Under the pieces are notes generated by a model. It saw nothing but the letters and a program-made list of their open reading frames with translations, did not search any database and was not told the DNA's origin. The position numbers were made by a program, and so were the translations under genes. A DNA stretch of 64,000 nt from Symbioplanes lichenis (GTDB lineage Bacteria; Actinomycetota; Actinomycetes; Mycobacteriales; Micromonosporaceae). The stretch is taken from contig NZ_JAUZQD010000021.1 in the NCBI RefSeq assembly GCF_030709675.1, forward strand, positions 37,755-101,754. Reading direction: 5' to 3'. Positions 42,880 through 51,292 of this stretch are shown in pieces (position 1 is the stretch's first letter; every line of letters begins with the position of its first letter).

Positions 42880-44052
42880 TCACGCCACGCGATCACGCCC
42901 CCTTTCTCCGGAGATTTCGCGCCGAATCGCCGCCGGCCCGCGCCGGGCCCCCCGATCCGGCTCCCCGGCGGCGCCGCGGGGCACGTCATCCGTGACGACA
43001 GGCCATCGTGGACGCGTGACATCGGAACGAACCGAGCCGCCCGGCGCACCGACACGGATGCCCGGCGTCGCACCGACACCGACACCGCCCGGCGCATCAA
43101 CGCGGATTTCGCCCGGCGCCCCAACGCGGATGCCCGCCGACGCTCCGGCACCGCCCGGCGCCCCGACGCGTGTGCCCGCCGGCGCCCCGACGCGTGTGCC
43201 CGCCGGCGGGCCGACGTGGATGCCGGGCGGCGGGCCGACGCGGATGCCGGCGGTCAGGCCCGAGCGGATGGTGCGACCGGTCTCCGCGCGCCCGAGCCCC
43301 GCCCAGGCGGCCGCGGCGGTCAGCTCCCGCGTCACGGCGGCCGCGTCGGCGACTCCCGCGGCGACCAGCCGGCCCAGGGCGAAGGCGGCCCTGTTCAGCG
43401 TGTCGTTGCGCGCCCCGACCGGCGCCCGGGCCACGCGCTCGGACTCCGCCGCGAGCGCCGCGGCGGCGTACTGAAAAGGGTGTCGGGGTGGGGTGGGGTT
43501 GATCGAGCGAGGTGGCTCGGGGCCGGCAATCATCTCGGCCAGCTCCGGGGGGACGGGCGGGAGGCCCGCGCCGGGGCGCACCACCCAGTCATAGGTGGAG
43601 CCGCTGGCGTGGCGCGACGGTGGGGCCACCACATAGCCGCCCAGGCCGCGCCAGTCGAGGCCGGGGACCACGCGCACACGGTTGCCGCGGCCGGAGGGGC
43701 GGAACCAGAAGTGCCAGCCGCCGCCGCCCGTGCGGACCTGCGGACCCGGCGGCAGCTCGCCGCCCAGCAGGTGGCGCAGGCCGTGCCAGCCCTCGGCGGA
43801 GTCGACGTCGGCCACGTCCATGGCGGTGCCCGTGCGCAGGCCGATGTTGGCCTCGGGCCAGCGGGCCCACCACGCCTCGATCGTCAGCGGGTCGGTGCTC
43901 GCCTCGGTCAGCCCGTGGCGCAGGCGCGGATGCTTGCCCGGGCGCTCACACGTGGCGCGTCCGCAGGAGCATCGGCCGCCCAGAGCAGGGGCATGCAGGG
44001 GGAGCACGGGAATCCCGTGCCGGGCATAGGCGAGAGCCGCATCGAGCATCAT
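42880..44052 (-). CDS. Bifunctional DNA primase/polymerase (PrimPol) domain protein
   Basis: This 390-residue protein has an N-terminal prim-pol domain: ALAYARHGIPVLPLH, metal-site-like GRCSCGRATCERPGKHP, catalytic DVADVD, TGGGGWHFWF and VVAPPSRHASG. After a short helical region (residues ~230-270) the tail is a repetitive VGAPAGTR/IRVG stretch (~275-345). No helicase domain is fused. TACACT lies 7 bases before ATG 44052 with no ribosome site, so a leaderless start is likely. It follows the beta-family gene on the same strand, with 39 bases between. The family occurs in mobile elements and on chromosomes. Confidence 0.85.
   Translation of the reverse strand: MMLDAALAYARHGIPVLPLHAPALGGRCSCGRATCERPGKHPRLRHGLTEASTDPLTIEAWWARWPEANIGLRTGTAMDVADVDSAEGWHGLRHLLGGELPPGPQVRTGGGGWHFWFRPSGRGNRVRVVPGLDWRGLGGYVVAPPSRHASGSTYDWVVRPGAGLPPVPPELAEMIAGPEPPRSINPTPPRHPFQYAAAALAAESERVARAPVGARNDTLNRAAFALGRLVAAGVADAAAVTRELTAAAAWAGLGRAETGRTIRSGLTAGIRVGPPPGIHVGPPAGTRVGAPAGTRVGAPGGAGASAGIRVGAPGEIRVDAPGGVGVGATPGIRVGAPGGSVRSDVTRPRWPVVTDDVPRGAAGEPDRGARRGPAAIRREISGERGRDRVA
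43157..43252 (-). repeat. 24-bp tandem repeat encoding the PrimPol tail
   Basis: Four 24-bp units (43157, 43181-offset by 24, to 43252) encode the 8-residue repeat G-x-R-V-G-A/P-P-A. The first two copies are identical. Degenerate units continue at lower coordinates. Confidence 0.8.
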
Positions 44053-44091
44053 TCGAACAAGTGTACGAGTGATGGCCCGCCGCACCGAGAG

Positions 44092-44100
44092 TTATCCACA
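44092..44100 (+). other. Consensus DnaA box
   Basis: TTATCCACA (44092-44100) is a perfect DnaA box. It overlaps the TAA stop of the beta-family gene and lies 40 bases before the PrimPol start. Only one copy is present, so it may be chance. Confidence 0.4.
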
Positions 44101-45123
44101 AAGCGTGTGCAGGACATGTGCCATGTGGTGTGACGTGCTCCACGCGATCCAGCTCGCCGGGCTCCCGCCGCCCCGGGCGCTCCGGGCCCGCCGGGCGATC
44201 TCCGCGTCGCCCCACGAGAAGTGCCCGCCCGTGGCCGGCCAGTGCGCCGACGCCACGAGGGTGCGGCAGAGGTCTTGGCACCGGTCGTCGCTGCGGCCGC
44301 CCCGGCGCGCCCACCGATAGATCCACCAGTCGTCCGCGGCGGTGTAGCGGAGCGTGGGGAGCTGACGATGGTTGCTGCCGTTACGGCGTACCGGGGAAGT
44401 GACGCCGTAGTCCGCATAGCCCACGCCGGGCTCGCGCAATCGGGTCCACATCCTCGCGTCGAGGCGGCCGACGGTGACGGGCTCGTCCGTGGGCAGGTCG
44501 TCGAGGTTGGGCGGCATCGCTCCCGCGGCCACGGTGATCGAACGCCACGGCATCGAGCGGGCCCAGCGCAGCATGTGGCGGGCGCGGTCCTCGAAACGCG
44601 CGGCGTGGGCCGTACACGCTGTCTCGGCGAGGTCAATGATCAGGTCGACGCGCTCCGCCTGCAGGCCCGATCCCGTCAGCATGCGGTTGGTCGTGGCCGT
44701 CGCCTCGGCCGGGTTGCGGGCGTCGGTGTGCGGCCGCAGCCGCAGAACAGCGCGCTCGAGGTGCATGCGAGCGGCCAGGCCGTGCTCCACCAGCCTGCGA
44801 CGGCTGTCGTACGCCCGGAGCACCGGCAGCATCGCCACCCCCAGCCCCGCCAGTTCTTCCGCGAGGTCGAGCGGTGGCGAAACCAGCGGATCATCGGGGT
44901 CGGGCAGCGCGGCCAGATCCACGGCCACGGCGCCGGTCCGGGGCGGGAACTGTCTGAGCAGCTGAGGCAGGCGGTCCGCGGGTCCCAACTCGACGATGGG
45001 CGTGACCCGCCGGGCGGACGCGGGATCGAGGTGGTGCAGGGCGGCGAGCTCGCCCCGGCGGGGCCGCAGGATCGGGCGGTAGACACCGTCGTCCGCGGCC
45101 TCGGGCGCCGTGAATACGGTCAT
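44092..45123 (-). CDS. Beta family protein (T4 beta-like)
   Basis: This 343-residue protein matches the pattern of the beta-protein family of phages and bacteria: YRPILRPRRGELAALHHL, TPIVELGP, DLAALPDP, LVDLIIDLAE-like DLIIDLAET and YADYGVTSP near the C-terminus. The family has no assigned biochemical role and often lies in phage or defence regions. TACTTT stands 6 bases before ATG 45123, suggesting a leaderless start. It is divergent from the helicase gene. Confidence 0.75.
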   Translation of the reverse strand: MTVFTAPEAADDGVYRPILRPRRGELAALHHLDPASARRVTPIVELGPADRLPQLLRQFPPRTGAVAVDLAALPDPDDPLVSPPLDLAEELAGLGVAMLPVLRAYDSRRRLVEHGLAARMHLERAVLRLRPHTDARNPAEATATTNRMLTGSGLQAERVDLIIDLAETACTAHAARFEDRARHMLRWARSMPWRSITVAAGAMPPNLDDLPTDEPVTVGRLDARMWTRLREPGVGYADYGVTSPVRRNGSNHRQLPTLRYTAADDWWIYRWARRGGRSDDRCQDLCRTLVASAHWPATGGHFSWGDAEIARRARSARGGGSPASWIAWSTSHHMAHVLHTLCG

Positions 45124-45238
45124 TCACTCAAAGTAGCGGGTGATCGCTCAGCGTGGACATTGGCGACGCGTTTAGTCACTTCTGGTGAAGATCTGCGCGT
45201 CCGCTGTTTTGTCGGGGGGTGCGGTTACGGTGGTCGCC

Positions 45239-46762
45239 GTGAGTTCTTCATCGGTGGTGGAGCCGTCCGTCGCGGCGGGGCAGGTGGTCGACGCGGTGCT
45301 GCGTGACCTCGCGACCTCCCCGCACCGGGGCGTGGTGGTCGACTCACCGCCGGGGGCGGGGAAGAGCACTTTGGTCGTACGGGCGGCGGGCGTCCTCGCC
45401 GCGGCCGGCGGCCCGCTGATGATCGTCGCCCAGACCAACGAGCAGGTCGACGATCTCATCGAGCGCCTGGGCGTCAAGTCGCCGGAGCTGGGCGTGGGCC
45501 GGCTCTCCGCGGTGGACTACGTGCCGAGCGAGCGCGTCCGGGCCCACCCGTCCTGCCGCGTCGGCGCCAAGGTGCCCGACCTCGGCGGCCCACCTGTGAC
45601 GATCGGCACAGCCGCCAAATGGGCAACGGTCACAGAAGGGGTGTGGCCCTGGGCGATCGTCGACGAGGCCTACCAGATGCGGTCCGACGCGCTGCTCCGC
45701 GTCGCGCCCCGGTTCGAGCGGGCGTTGTTCGTGGGCGACCCCGGGCAGCTCGACCCGTTCTCGACGGTCGAGGTCGACCGCTGGACGGGCCTCTCGTGGG
45801 ACCCAATGCAGAGCGCGGTCGCGGTGCTCCTGCGTCACAATCCCGAGCTGCCGGTGCACCGGTTGCCGGTGTCGTGGCGCCTCCCGGCTTCGGCGGCGCC
45901 CGTGGTGGCGAAGGCGTTCTATCCGTTCACGGGTTTCCGGTCGGGGACGGGTCCGGGCGACCGGGTGCTGACCTTCGGCGAGCCGGGCGACGGTCGTCGG
46001 ATCGGCGCTTTGCCTGGAGCCGGCGCTTTGTCCGGGGGCGGCGGTTCGACCGGCGGTGGCTCAGCGCTGGGCAGCGGCTCTGAGCTGGGCGGCGGCGCGG
46101 GTCTCCGGGCGGGCGCGGGTCTCGGAGTCGTTGCGGGTGTCGGAGCGGGCGCGGGTCTCGGGGGCGATGCGGGTGCCGGGGCCGGCTTGGGGGGCGGGCC
46201 CGGCTTCGGGGAGGTCGACAAGGTGCTGGACGTGGCGGCGGAGACCGGCTGGGGGCTGCTGCGGTTGCCGGCGCGCTTCACCGTGCGGACGGATGCCGAG
46301 GCGGCGGCCGCCTGTGCGCTGCTCGCCGCCCGCGCCTTGGACCGGGGTGGCGTGACCACGTCGGAGTCGGGCCAGGGGGCGCTGACGGCCGACCGGATCG
46401 CGGTGGGGGCGGCGCATCGCGACCAGGTGGCGGCGATCCGGTCGTTCCTGCCGCCGGAGGCCCGGGACATCACGGTCGACACCGCCAACCGGCTTCAGGG
46501 CCGGGAGTACGACCTGACCGTGGTCCTCCACCCACTTTCCGGCCGCCGCGACGCCACCGCCTTCCACCTGGAGTCGGGGCGCCTGTGCGTTCTCACCTCC
46601 CGCCACCGTCACGCCTGCGTGGTGGTGGCCCGCGACGGCATCGCGGAGCTGCTGGACGCGCATCCGTCGACCGAGCCGGTGCATCTCGGGGTGCCGGTGA
46701 AGTTCCCGGACGGCTGGGAGGCGAACCAGGCCATGCTCGCCCACCTCGACGCCGTCTCCTGA
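45239..46762 (+). CDS. SF1-type helicase/AAA ATPase
   Basis: This 507-residue helicase-like protein has Walker A SPPGAGKST (Lys42), motif II AIVDEAYQM, motif III GDPGQLDPF, a motif IV-like PVSWRLPASA, motif V DTANRLQGREYD and motif VI TSRHRHACVVVARD. A Gly/Ala-rich low-complexity insert (residues ~255-325) separates the two RecA-like halves. GTG 45239 is chosen: TACGGT is 7 bases upstream (leaderless); an ATG at 45185 is an earlier frame start. It has no fused nuclease. The Cas4-like nuclease operon ends 5.5 kb upstream and could supply one. Confidence 0.82.
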   Translation: MSSSSVVEPSVAAGQVVDAVLRDLATSPHRGVVVDSPPGAGKSTLVVRAAGVLAAAGGPLMIVAQTNEQVDDLIERLGVKSPELGVGRLSAVDYVPSERVRAHPSCRVGAKVPDLGGPPVTIGTAAKWATVTEGVWPWAIVDEAYQMRSDALLRVAPRFERALFVGDPGQLDPFSTVEVDRWTGLSWDPMQSAVAVLLRHNPELPVHRLPVSWRLPASAAPVVAKAFYPFTGFRSGTGPGDRVLTFGEPGDGRRIGALPGAGALSGGGGSTGGGSALGSGSELGGGAGLRAGAGLGVVAGVGAGAGLGGDAGAGAGLGGGPGFGEVDKVLDVAAETGWGLLRLPARFTVRTDAEAAAACALLAARALDRGGVTTSESGQGALTADRIAVGAAHRDQVAAIRSFLPPEARDITVDTANRLQGREYDLTVVLHPLSGRRDATAFHLESGRLCVLTSRHRHACVVVARDGIAELLDAHPSTEPVHLGVPVKFPDGWEANQAMLAHLDAVS

Positions 46763-46807
46763 CGCCGGCACCCGCCCCCGGCACCTGAGACCACGCCCGC
46801 CGCCGAC

Positions 46808-46855
46808 CGCGCCGACCGCCGACCGCGCCGACCGCCGACCGCGCCGACCGCCGAC
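46808..46855 (+). repeat. 16-bp tandem repeat
   Basis: Three exact copies of a 16-bp GCCGACC-rich unit lie between the helicase gene and the bluB stop; partial units flank them. The 46763-46964 gap shows no gene. Confidence 0.85.
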
Positions 46856-46964
46856 CGCCGAGCGGCGGTGGCCGGGGTGGGGTCCCCAACGCCCACGCCA
46901 TCACCGCCTGGCGCGGCGCCGACGCGGGCCCCGGGGGCTGACGGGCGGCGGGCGGCCCGTCGGG

Positions 46965-47603
46965 TCAGGCGGGTGGGGCGGGGGTCCAGCGCTCCTCGTG
47001 GATTGCTTCGGTCAGGGGGCGACGGCGGCGCCAGCCGTGGCGTTCGAGGTCGGGGGTCGCCTCGAGGTGTGTGACCGGCCCGACGCACAGCCAGGCGACC
47101 GGCCGCACCCCCGCCGGGATGCCGAGCAGCCCCCGCAGGAAGTCTTCGCGATAGAAGGACACCCAGCCCACCCCGAGCCCCTCCGCCGTCGCCGCCAGCC
47201 ACAGATTCTGGATGGCCAGACACGCCGAGTAGAGCCCGGCATCGGCAATGGCGTGTCGGCCCAGGACGGCCGGGCTGCCGCGGGTCGGGTCGTAGGTGAC
47301 CACCACCGACAGGGTCGACTCGAGGATGCCGTCGATCTTGATGGGGCGGAAGCGCTCGGCGGCGTCCGGGGCGAGGGTGGCGGCGAAGGTGTCGCGTTCC
47401 TGCTGGACGTGGGCGTGGAAGGTGGCGCGGACGCCGGCGTCGCGGACGAGGATGAAGTCCCACGGCTGGGAGAGGCCGACGCTCGGCGCGGCGTGGGCCG
47501 CGGACAGGACGCGGTCCAGGGTGGGTGCGGGGATCGGGGCGCCCGTGAACTGGCCGCGGACGTCGCGGCGGCGGTGGATGGCGTCGTAGAGGTCGGTGAT
47601 CAA
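46965..47603 (-). CDS. bluB: 5,6-dimethylbenzimidazole synthase BluB
   Basis: This 212-residue flavin enzyme of the nitroreductase fold has the BluB signature RRRDVRGQFTG, APSVGLSQPWDFILV and GLGVGWVSFY. It converts reduced FMN with oxygen to 5,6-dimethylbenzimidazole, the lower ligand of vitamin B12. The start is an unusual TTG at 47603, supported by GGGAG 6 bases upstream. The upstream cobalamin riboswitch (47646-47829) fits feedback control by B12. The rest of the pathway is not in the window. Confidence 0.9.
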   Translation of the reverse strand: MITDLYDAIHRRRDVRGQFTGAPIPAPTLDRVLSAAHAAPSVGLSQPWDFILVRDAGVRATFHAHVQQERDTFAATLAPDAAERFRPIKIDGILESTLSVVVTYDPTRGSPAVLGRHAIADAGLYSACLAIQNLWLAATAEGLGVGWVSFYREDFLRGLLGIPAGVRPVAWLCVGPVTHLEATPDLERHGWRRRRPLTEAIHEERWTPAPPA

Positions 47604-47645
47604 GGCAGGCTCCCGCTGCGCTTCGGCCCCGGAGGGCTTTCAGGC

Positions 47646-47829
47646 GCGAGGCCGGTCTTCGGACTCCCGGATCAGCGCCTCACCGTCCGCCTTCCCAGCC
47701 TGGCGGCCAGTGGCTGCGCACCAGGCCGGAGCCTGGGCACGTGGACGGCGGCTCCCCGGTCACCGCGGCGGGCCCGTGCCGGATTCTCACCGGCTTCCCG
47801 ATTCTCCCCGCCAGGGCGGGGCACCTCGC
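47646..47829 (-). promoter_or_regulatory. Cobalamin (B12) riboswitch
   Basis: Reading the minus strand, the element contains the typical blocks GCCGGTGAGAATCCGGCAC, the B12-box region GCCACTGGCCGCCAGGCTGG with GGAAGGCGG, and AGTCCGAAGACCGGC. The closing stem P1 is GCGAGG (47824-47829) with CCTCGC (47646-47651). It ends about 42 bases before the bluB start. No strong T-run follows, so translation rather than termination is the likely control level. Confidence 0.95.
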
Positions 47830-48018
47830 AACAAAGTTGTGCCGCCGACCAGGATAGCGGGCGCGGCGTCTATCCGATCCACGCGCAATTCCGGGGGCCG
47901 ACCCCGCGAGGCCGTGATCAATTTTCCGCGATTCGAACGACGGGTGTTAGCAAGCCGGTCACCGTCTCGAAATATGGATCGGTTTGACTGTCGAGTAGGG
48001 GACTCACCCGCGGACCGG

Positions 48019-48058
48019 CATGCAACTTGCACGAGCGATTCGCCGTGCAAGTTGCATG
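48019..48058. promoter_or_regulatory. 15-bp inverted repeat made of two TGCAANTTGCA palindromes
   Basis: Arms 48019-48033 and 48044-48058 are perfect 15-bp complements with a 10-base loop. Each arm itself contains TGCAA-N-TTGCA (48021-48031 and 48046-48056). It could be a pair of operators spaced 25 bp apart, or a hairpin. It lies between the riboswitch leader and the gene at 48299. The rest of 47830-48298 shows only repeated GTGAGCGG words. Confidence 0.7.
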
Positions 48059-48298
48059 TTCGCGAGCCCGTGAGCGGCCAAGAGCGCCTCCTGGGTGGCC
48101 TGTGAGCGGCTCACGAGCGGTTCAGCGGCAGCGGTGAAGCGTCCCGCGAACCAGCTGTACCAACGGTGTGACCGGCCGGGTGAGTTTCATTCACCTCCGT
48201 TTTCCAGATCTCCGGAACAGACTCTTCCAGTCGATCTCCGAAGGTGTAACTCTTCTAGCCAGACGTAGCGCCAGCGACACGGACGGTGGTGGAGCCCT

Positions 48299-48964
48299 AT
48301 GCGTCCAGACGTTCTGGTCGGTCCCAGCGATTGGGTGGTCGAGCAATTCGGTGACAAGGTCGCCGCCGAATTGTGGACCCGCGTACCCGAGGCGTTGAAC
48401 ACCGCGATCGAACGTGAGGTCAACACCCATCCCTCGGTCACGCAGACCGAGCGCGTGCTGGCGAACCCTCGCTGGCCGCTCCCGTACGAGGAGCTCGTGC
48501 TCTTCCTGGGCACCCTGCCCGGGGCCGAGATCATCTCGGTGCCCCGGTCGGTCTACCAGCTGGTGGTGCTCAACGGGCATGTCGTCGTCCCCTGGTGCTA
48601 CGGGCAGTCCGCCCGCGACTCCATCCGGGACGTTCCCGTCGGCCGCTCGTTCGGCCGGCTCGCCCGGGAGCTGCTGCGCCGGTTCGGGCCGCCGTGGCGC
48701 CGATCGCAGGCGGAGACTCCGCTTCCCCTCGACGCCGTGGACGAGCGGGAGGTGGCCAAGATCTGCGCTGCCATCGCGAAGATCGACCCCGCGCCGGAGG
48801 TGGTGATCGCCGGCTACGCGGGAGCGCCGCACCTGGGCCTCCTGCGGGCCTGCCTCGGCGAGATCAAGTCGACCGACAACGGCACTCTCAACTGGAGCCA
48901 CCTCGACGACCTGCCGCTCCCGCCGCCGGTCATCCCGCGCCCTCGCCGCATGGTCTTCCCCTGA
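48299..48964 (+). CDS. Hypothetical protein, 221 aa
   Basis: No family recognised. It is soluble, with a conserved-looking block VPRSVYQLVVLNGHVVVPWCYG and a proline-rich tail (PLPPPVIPRPRR). GGAG (48291) lies 4 bases before ATG 48299. It is followed by a terminator. It reads like a sensor or small-molecule enzyme but nothing specific supports that. Confidence 0.65.
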   Translation: MRPDVLVGPSDWVVEQFGDKVAAELWTRVPEALNTAIEREVNTHPSVTQTERVLANPRWPLPYEELVLFLGTLPGAEIISVPRSVYQLVVLNGHVVVPWCYGQSARDSIRDVPVGRSFGRLARELLRRFGPPWRRSQAETPLPLDAVDEREVAKICAAIAKIDPAPEVVIAGYAGAPHLGLLRACLGEIKSTDNGTLNWSHLDDLPLPPPVIPRPRRMVFP

Positions 48965-48970
48965 TCCAGA

Positions 48971-48998
48971 CGGCCCCGCGTCGAAAAGCGCGGGGCCG
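48971..48998 (+). terminator. Hairpin terminator
   Basis: A perfect 10-bp stem (48971-48980 with 48989-48998) has the loop TCGAAAAG. It lies 6 bases after the stop of the 48299 gene. Confidence 0.85.
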
Positions 48999-49043
48999 AC
49001 GCATGCGCAACATGGTGATAACGCAACGGGCCTAGGGTCGGGC

Positions 49044-49775
49044 ATGGCCAACCCGCGCGTCCGGTCAGTCCTTCTCTCCCGTCTGAACGGCCGCCAGCGC
49101 AGCTCCCAGGGCGAGATCCTCGCCGAGCTCCGCCGCTGCATCCTCGACGGCGACGTCCCGCCCGGCTCGCCGATCCCGGTCGACGGCGTCGCGGCGACCT
49201 TCGGCGTCAGTCGCATTCCGGTTCGCGAGGCCCTGATGACCCTGATCGGCGAGGGGCTGGTCGATCACCGAGCCCGCACCGGCTACCGGGTCGCCACGAT
49301 GACCGCCGCCGAGTTCGCCGAGATTTATCTCGTACGCGAAGCTTTGGAAACCGCCGCACTCCGGGTGGCCGTGGATCGGGCCGACGACGCCGCTGTCCGC
49401 GAGGCGCGGTCAGCCCACGCGGCTCTCGGCGCCGCCGTCAGAAGCGGTGACGGCCGGGCGCATCACCGGGAGAGCCGCCGTTTCCACCTGGCGCTGATCC
49501 GGCCGTGCGAGATGCGCCGCCTGGTGCACATGCTGACCGCCGCGTGGAACATGACCGAGCCGCTGCAGCCCATGGCCCATCTCGACCGCGCCGAGCGGGA
49601 GCGGCTGCACGACGACCACGACGCGATGCTCGACGCCTTCGCAGCCCGGGACAGCGCCCGGCTCGTCGACCTGTGCGCGGCGCATCACCGGCGGCTGCAG
49701 GGCTGCATCGCCCGGCTGCCCCGGCACACCGGACTGTTCCGGGAAGCAGATATATCTCTCCGCACATCTGAGTGA
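49044..49775 (+). CDS. GntR/FadR-type regulator
   Basis: This 243-residue protein has an N-terminal GntR winged helix (ILAELRRCILDGDVPPGSPI, then GVSRIPVREALMTLIGEGLV) and a C-terminal FCD domain with metal-site residues (EIYLVREALE, DDHDAMLDAF, CAAHHRRL). It lies 56 bases upstream of the transporter gene on the same strand and probably controls it. ATG 49044 has no clear ribosome site. Confidence 0.88.
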   Translation: MANPRVRSVLLSRLNGRQRSSQGEILAELRRCILDGDVPPGSPIPVDGVAATFGVSRIPVREALMTLIGEGLVDHRARTGYRVATMTAAEFAEIYLVREALETAALRVAVDRADDAAVREARSAHAALGAAVRSGDGRAHHRESRRFHLALIRPCEMRRLVHMLTAAWNMTEPLQPMAHLDRAERERLHDDHDAMLDAFAARDSARLVDLCAAHHRRLQGCIARLPRHTGLFREADISLRTSE

Positions 49776-49831
49776 AACAGCGCCTTCCTAGCGTGAGCGG
49801 CATCGACGCCGCTCGACTGCTGGGAGTGGGC

Positions 49832-51292
49832 ATGGACATCAGACCTGGTTACGATCCGCGCCTCACGAACGAGGACCTCGCCCCGCTGAAGAAGCAGACG
49901 TGGGGCTCGTACAACATCTTCGCCTTCTGGATGTCCGACGTGCACAGCGTCGGCGGCTACGTGACGGCGGGCAGCCTCTTCGCCCTGGGCCTGTCGAGCT
50001 GGCGAGTCCTGGTGAGCCTGCTGGCCGGCATCACGATCGTCTACTTCTTCTGCAACCTGGTCGCCCGGCCGAGCCAGCGGACCGGGGTCCCGTACCCGGT
50101 GATCTGCCGCACTGTCTTCGGCGTGCTGGGCGCCAACGTGCCGGCGATCATCCGCGGGGCGATCGCCGTCGCCTGGTACGGCATCCAGACCTACCTGGCC
50201 AGCGCGGCGCTCGACGTCGTGGTGCTCAAGCTCTTCCCGTCGCTCGCGCCCTACGCCGACGTGAACCAGTACGGCTTCCTCGGGCTGCCCCTGCTCGGCT
50301 GGTGCTCGTACGCGGTGCTCTGGGTCCTGCAGGCCGCCGTCTTCTGGACCGGCATGGAGACGATCCGCAAGTTCATCGACTTCTGCGGGCCGGCCGTCTA
50401 CGTGGTCATGGCGGTGCTGGCCGGTTACCTGATCTACAAGGCCGGCTGGGGACACATTGATCTGAGTCTGGGCGAGGTCAAGTACACCGGGCTGGACGCA
50501 ATCCCGGTCATGCTCGGCGCGATCGCGCTCGTGGTGTCGTACTTCTCGGGTCCGATGTTGAATTTCGGCGACTTCAGCCGGTACGGCAAGTCGTTCCGCG
50601 CGGTGAAGACCGGCAATCTGCTCGGGCTGCCGGTCAACTTCCTCGCCTTCTCGATCCTGGTCGTGGTGACGTCGTCGCTGACCATCCCGGTGTTCGGCGA
50701 GCTGATCACCGACCCGGTCGCCACGGTCGCGAGGATCGACAGCACGTTCGCGATCGTGCTGGGCGCCCTGACCTTCGCCACGGCGACCATCGGCATCAAC
50801 ATCGTGGCCAACTTCATCTCGCCCGCGTTCGACTTCTCCAACGTCAGCCCGCAGCGGATCAGCTGGCGCGCGGGCGGCATGATCGCGGCGGTCGGCTCGG
50901 TGCTGATCACGCCGTGGAACCTCTACAACAACCCGGACGTCATCCACTACACGCTGGAGACGCTCGGCGCCTTCATCGGGCCCCTGTTCGGGGTCCTGAT
51001 CGCCGACTACTACCTGGTGAAGAGGCAGGTCGTGGCCGTCGACGACATGTTCACCATGGCGCCTGAGGGCCGGTACTGGTACCGCAAGGGGTACAACCCG
51101 CCGGCCATCGTCGCCACCGCGATCGGGGCGGTCGTCGCCATGGTGCCGGTGCTGTGGACCGGCGGCCCCGGCATGCACACCACGGCCCAGTACAGCTGGT
51201 TCATCGGGATGGGTCTCGGCTTCGCCGCGTACCTGCTGCTGCCCAAGGCGCCGCAACCGCGCGAGGCGGCGGACGAGCTCGTGAGCGCCTGA
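49832..51292 (+). CDS. NCS1-family nucleobase/hydantoin:cation symporter
   Basis: This 486-residue transporter has about twelve helices and NCS1 signatures: LTNEDLAPLKKQTWGSYNIFA-like start (given in part: WGSYNIF), VHSVGGYV, GLGSWR-like GLSSW, and PVICRTVFGV. Members carry uracil, allantoin, hydantoins or thiamine precursors. The coupled hydantoin-racemase-like gene suggests a hydantoin or allantoin. ATG 49832 has GGGAG 5 bases upstream. The next gene starts on its stop (TGATG). Confidence 0.88.
   Translation: MDIRPGYDPRLTNEDLAPLKKQTWGSYNIFAFWMSDVHSVGGYVTAGSLFALGLSSWRVLVSLLAGITIVYFFCNLVARPSQRTGVPYPVICRTVFGVLGANVPAIIRGAIAVAWYGIQTYLASAALDVVVLKLFPSLAPYADVNQYGFLGLPLLGWCSYAVLWVLQAAVFWTGMETIRKFIDFCGPAVYVVMAVLAGYLIYKAGWGHIDLSLGEVKYTGLDAIPVMLGAIALVVSYFSGPMLNFGDFSRYGKSFRAVKTGNLLGLPVNFLAFSILVVVTSSLTIPVFGELITDPVATVARIDSTFAIVLGALTFATATIGINIVANFISPAFDFSNVSPQRISWRAGGMIAAVGSVLITPWNLYNNPDVIHYTLETLGAFIGPLFGVLIADYYLVKRQVVAVDDMFTMAPEGRYWYRKGYNPPAIVATAIGAVVAMVPVLWTGGPGMHTTAQYSWFIGMGLGFAAYLLLPKAPQPREAADELVSA

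Noticed and set aside
41078..42883. Open frame encoding Pro/Arg/His repeats, opposite the minisatellite
   Set aside because: The repeats come from the 33-bp DNA repeat. It overlaps the SpoIIE and SRPBCC genes in the wrong frame.
44092..44100. Chromosomal or plasmid origin at the DnaA box
   Set aside because: Only one box is present, with no AT-rich region and no dnaA, dnaN or parAB genes.
41701..44133. 810-residue plus-strand open frame
   Set aside because: It overlaps the SRPBCC and PrimPol genes in antisense and is made of Gly/Ala/Arg repeats with no domain.
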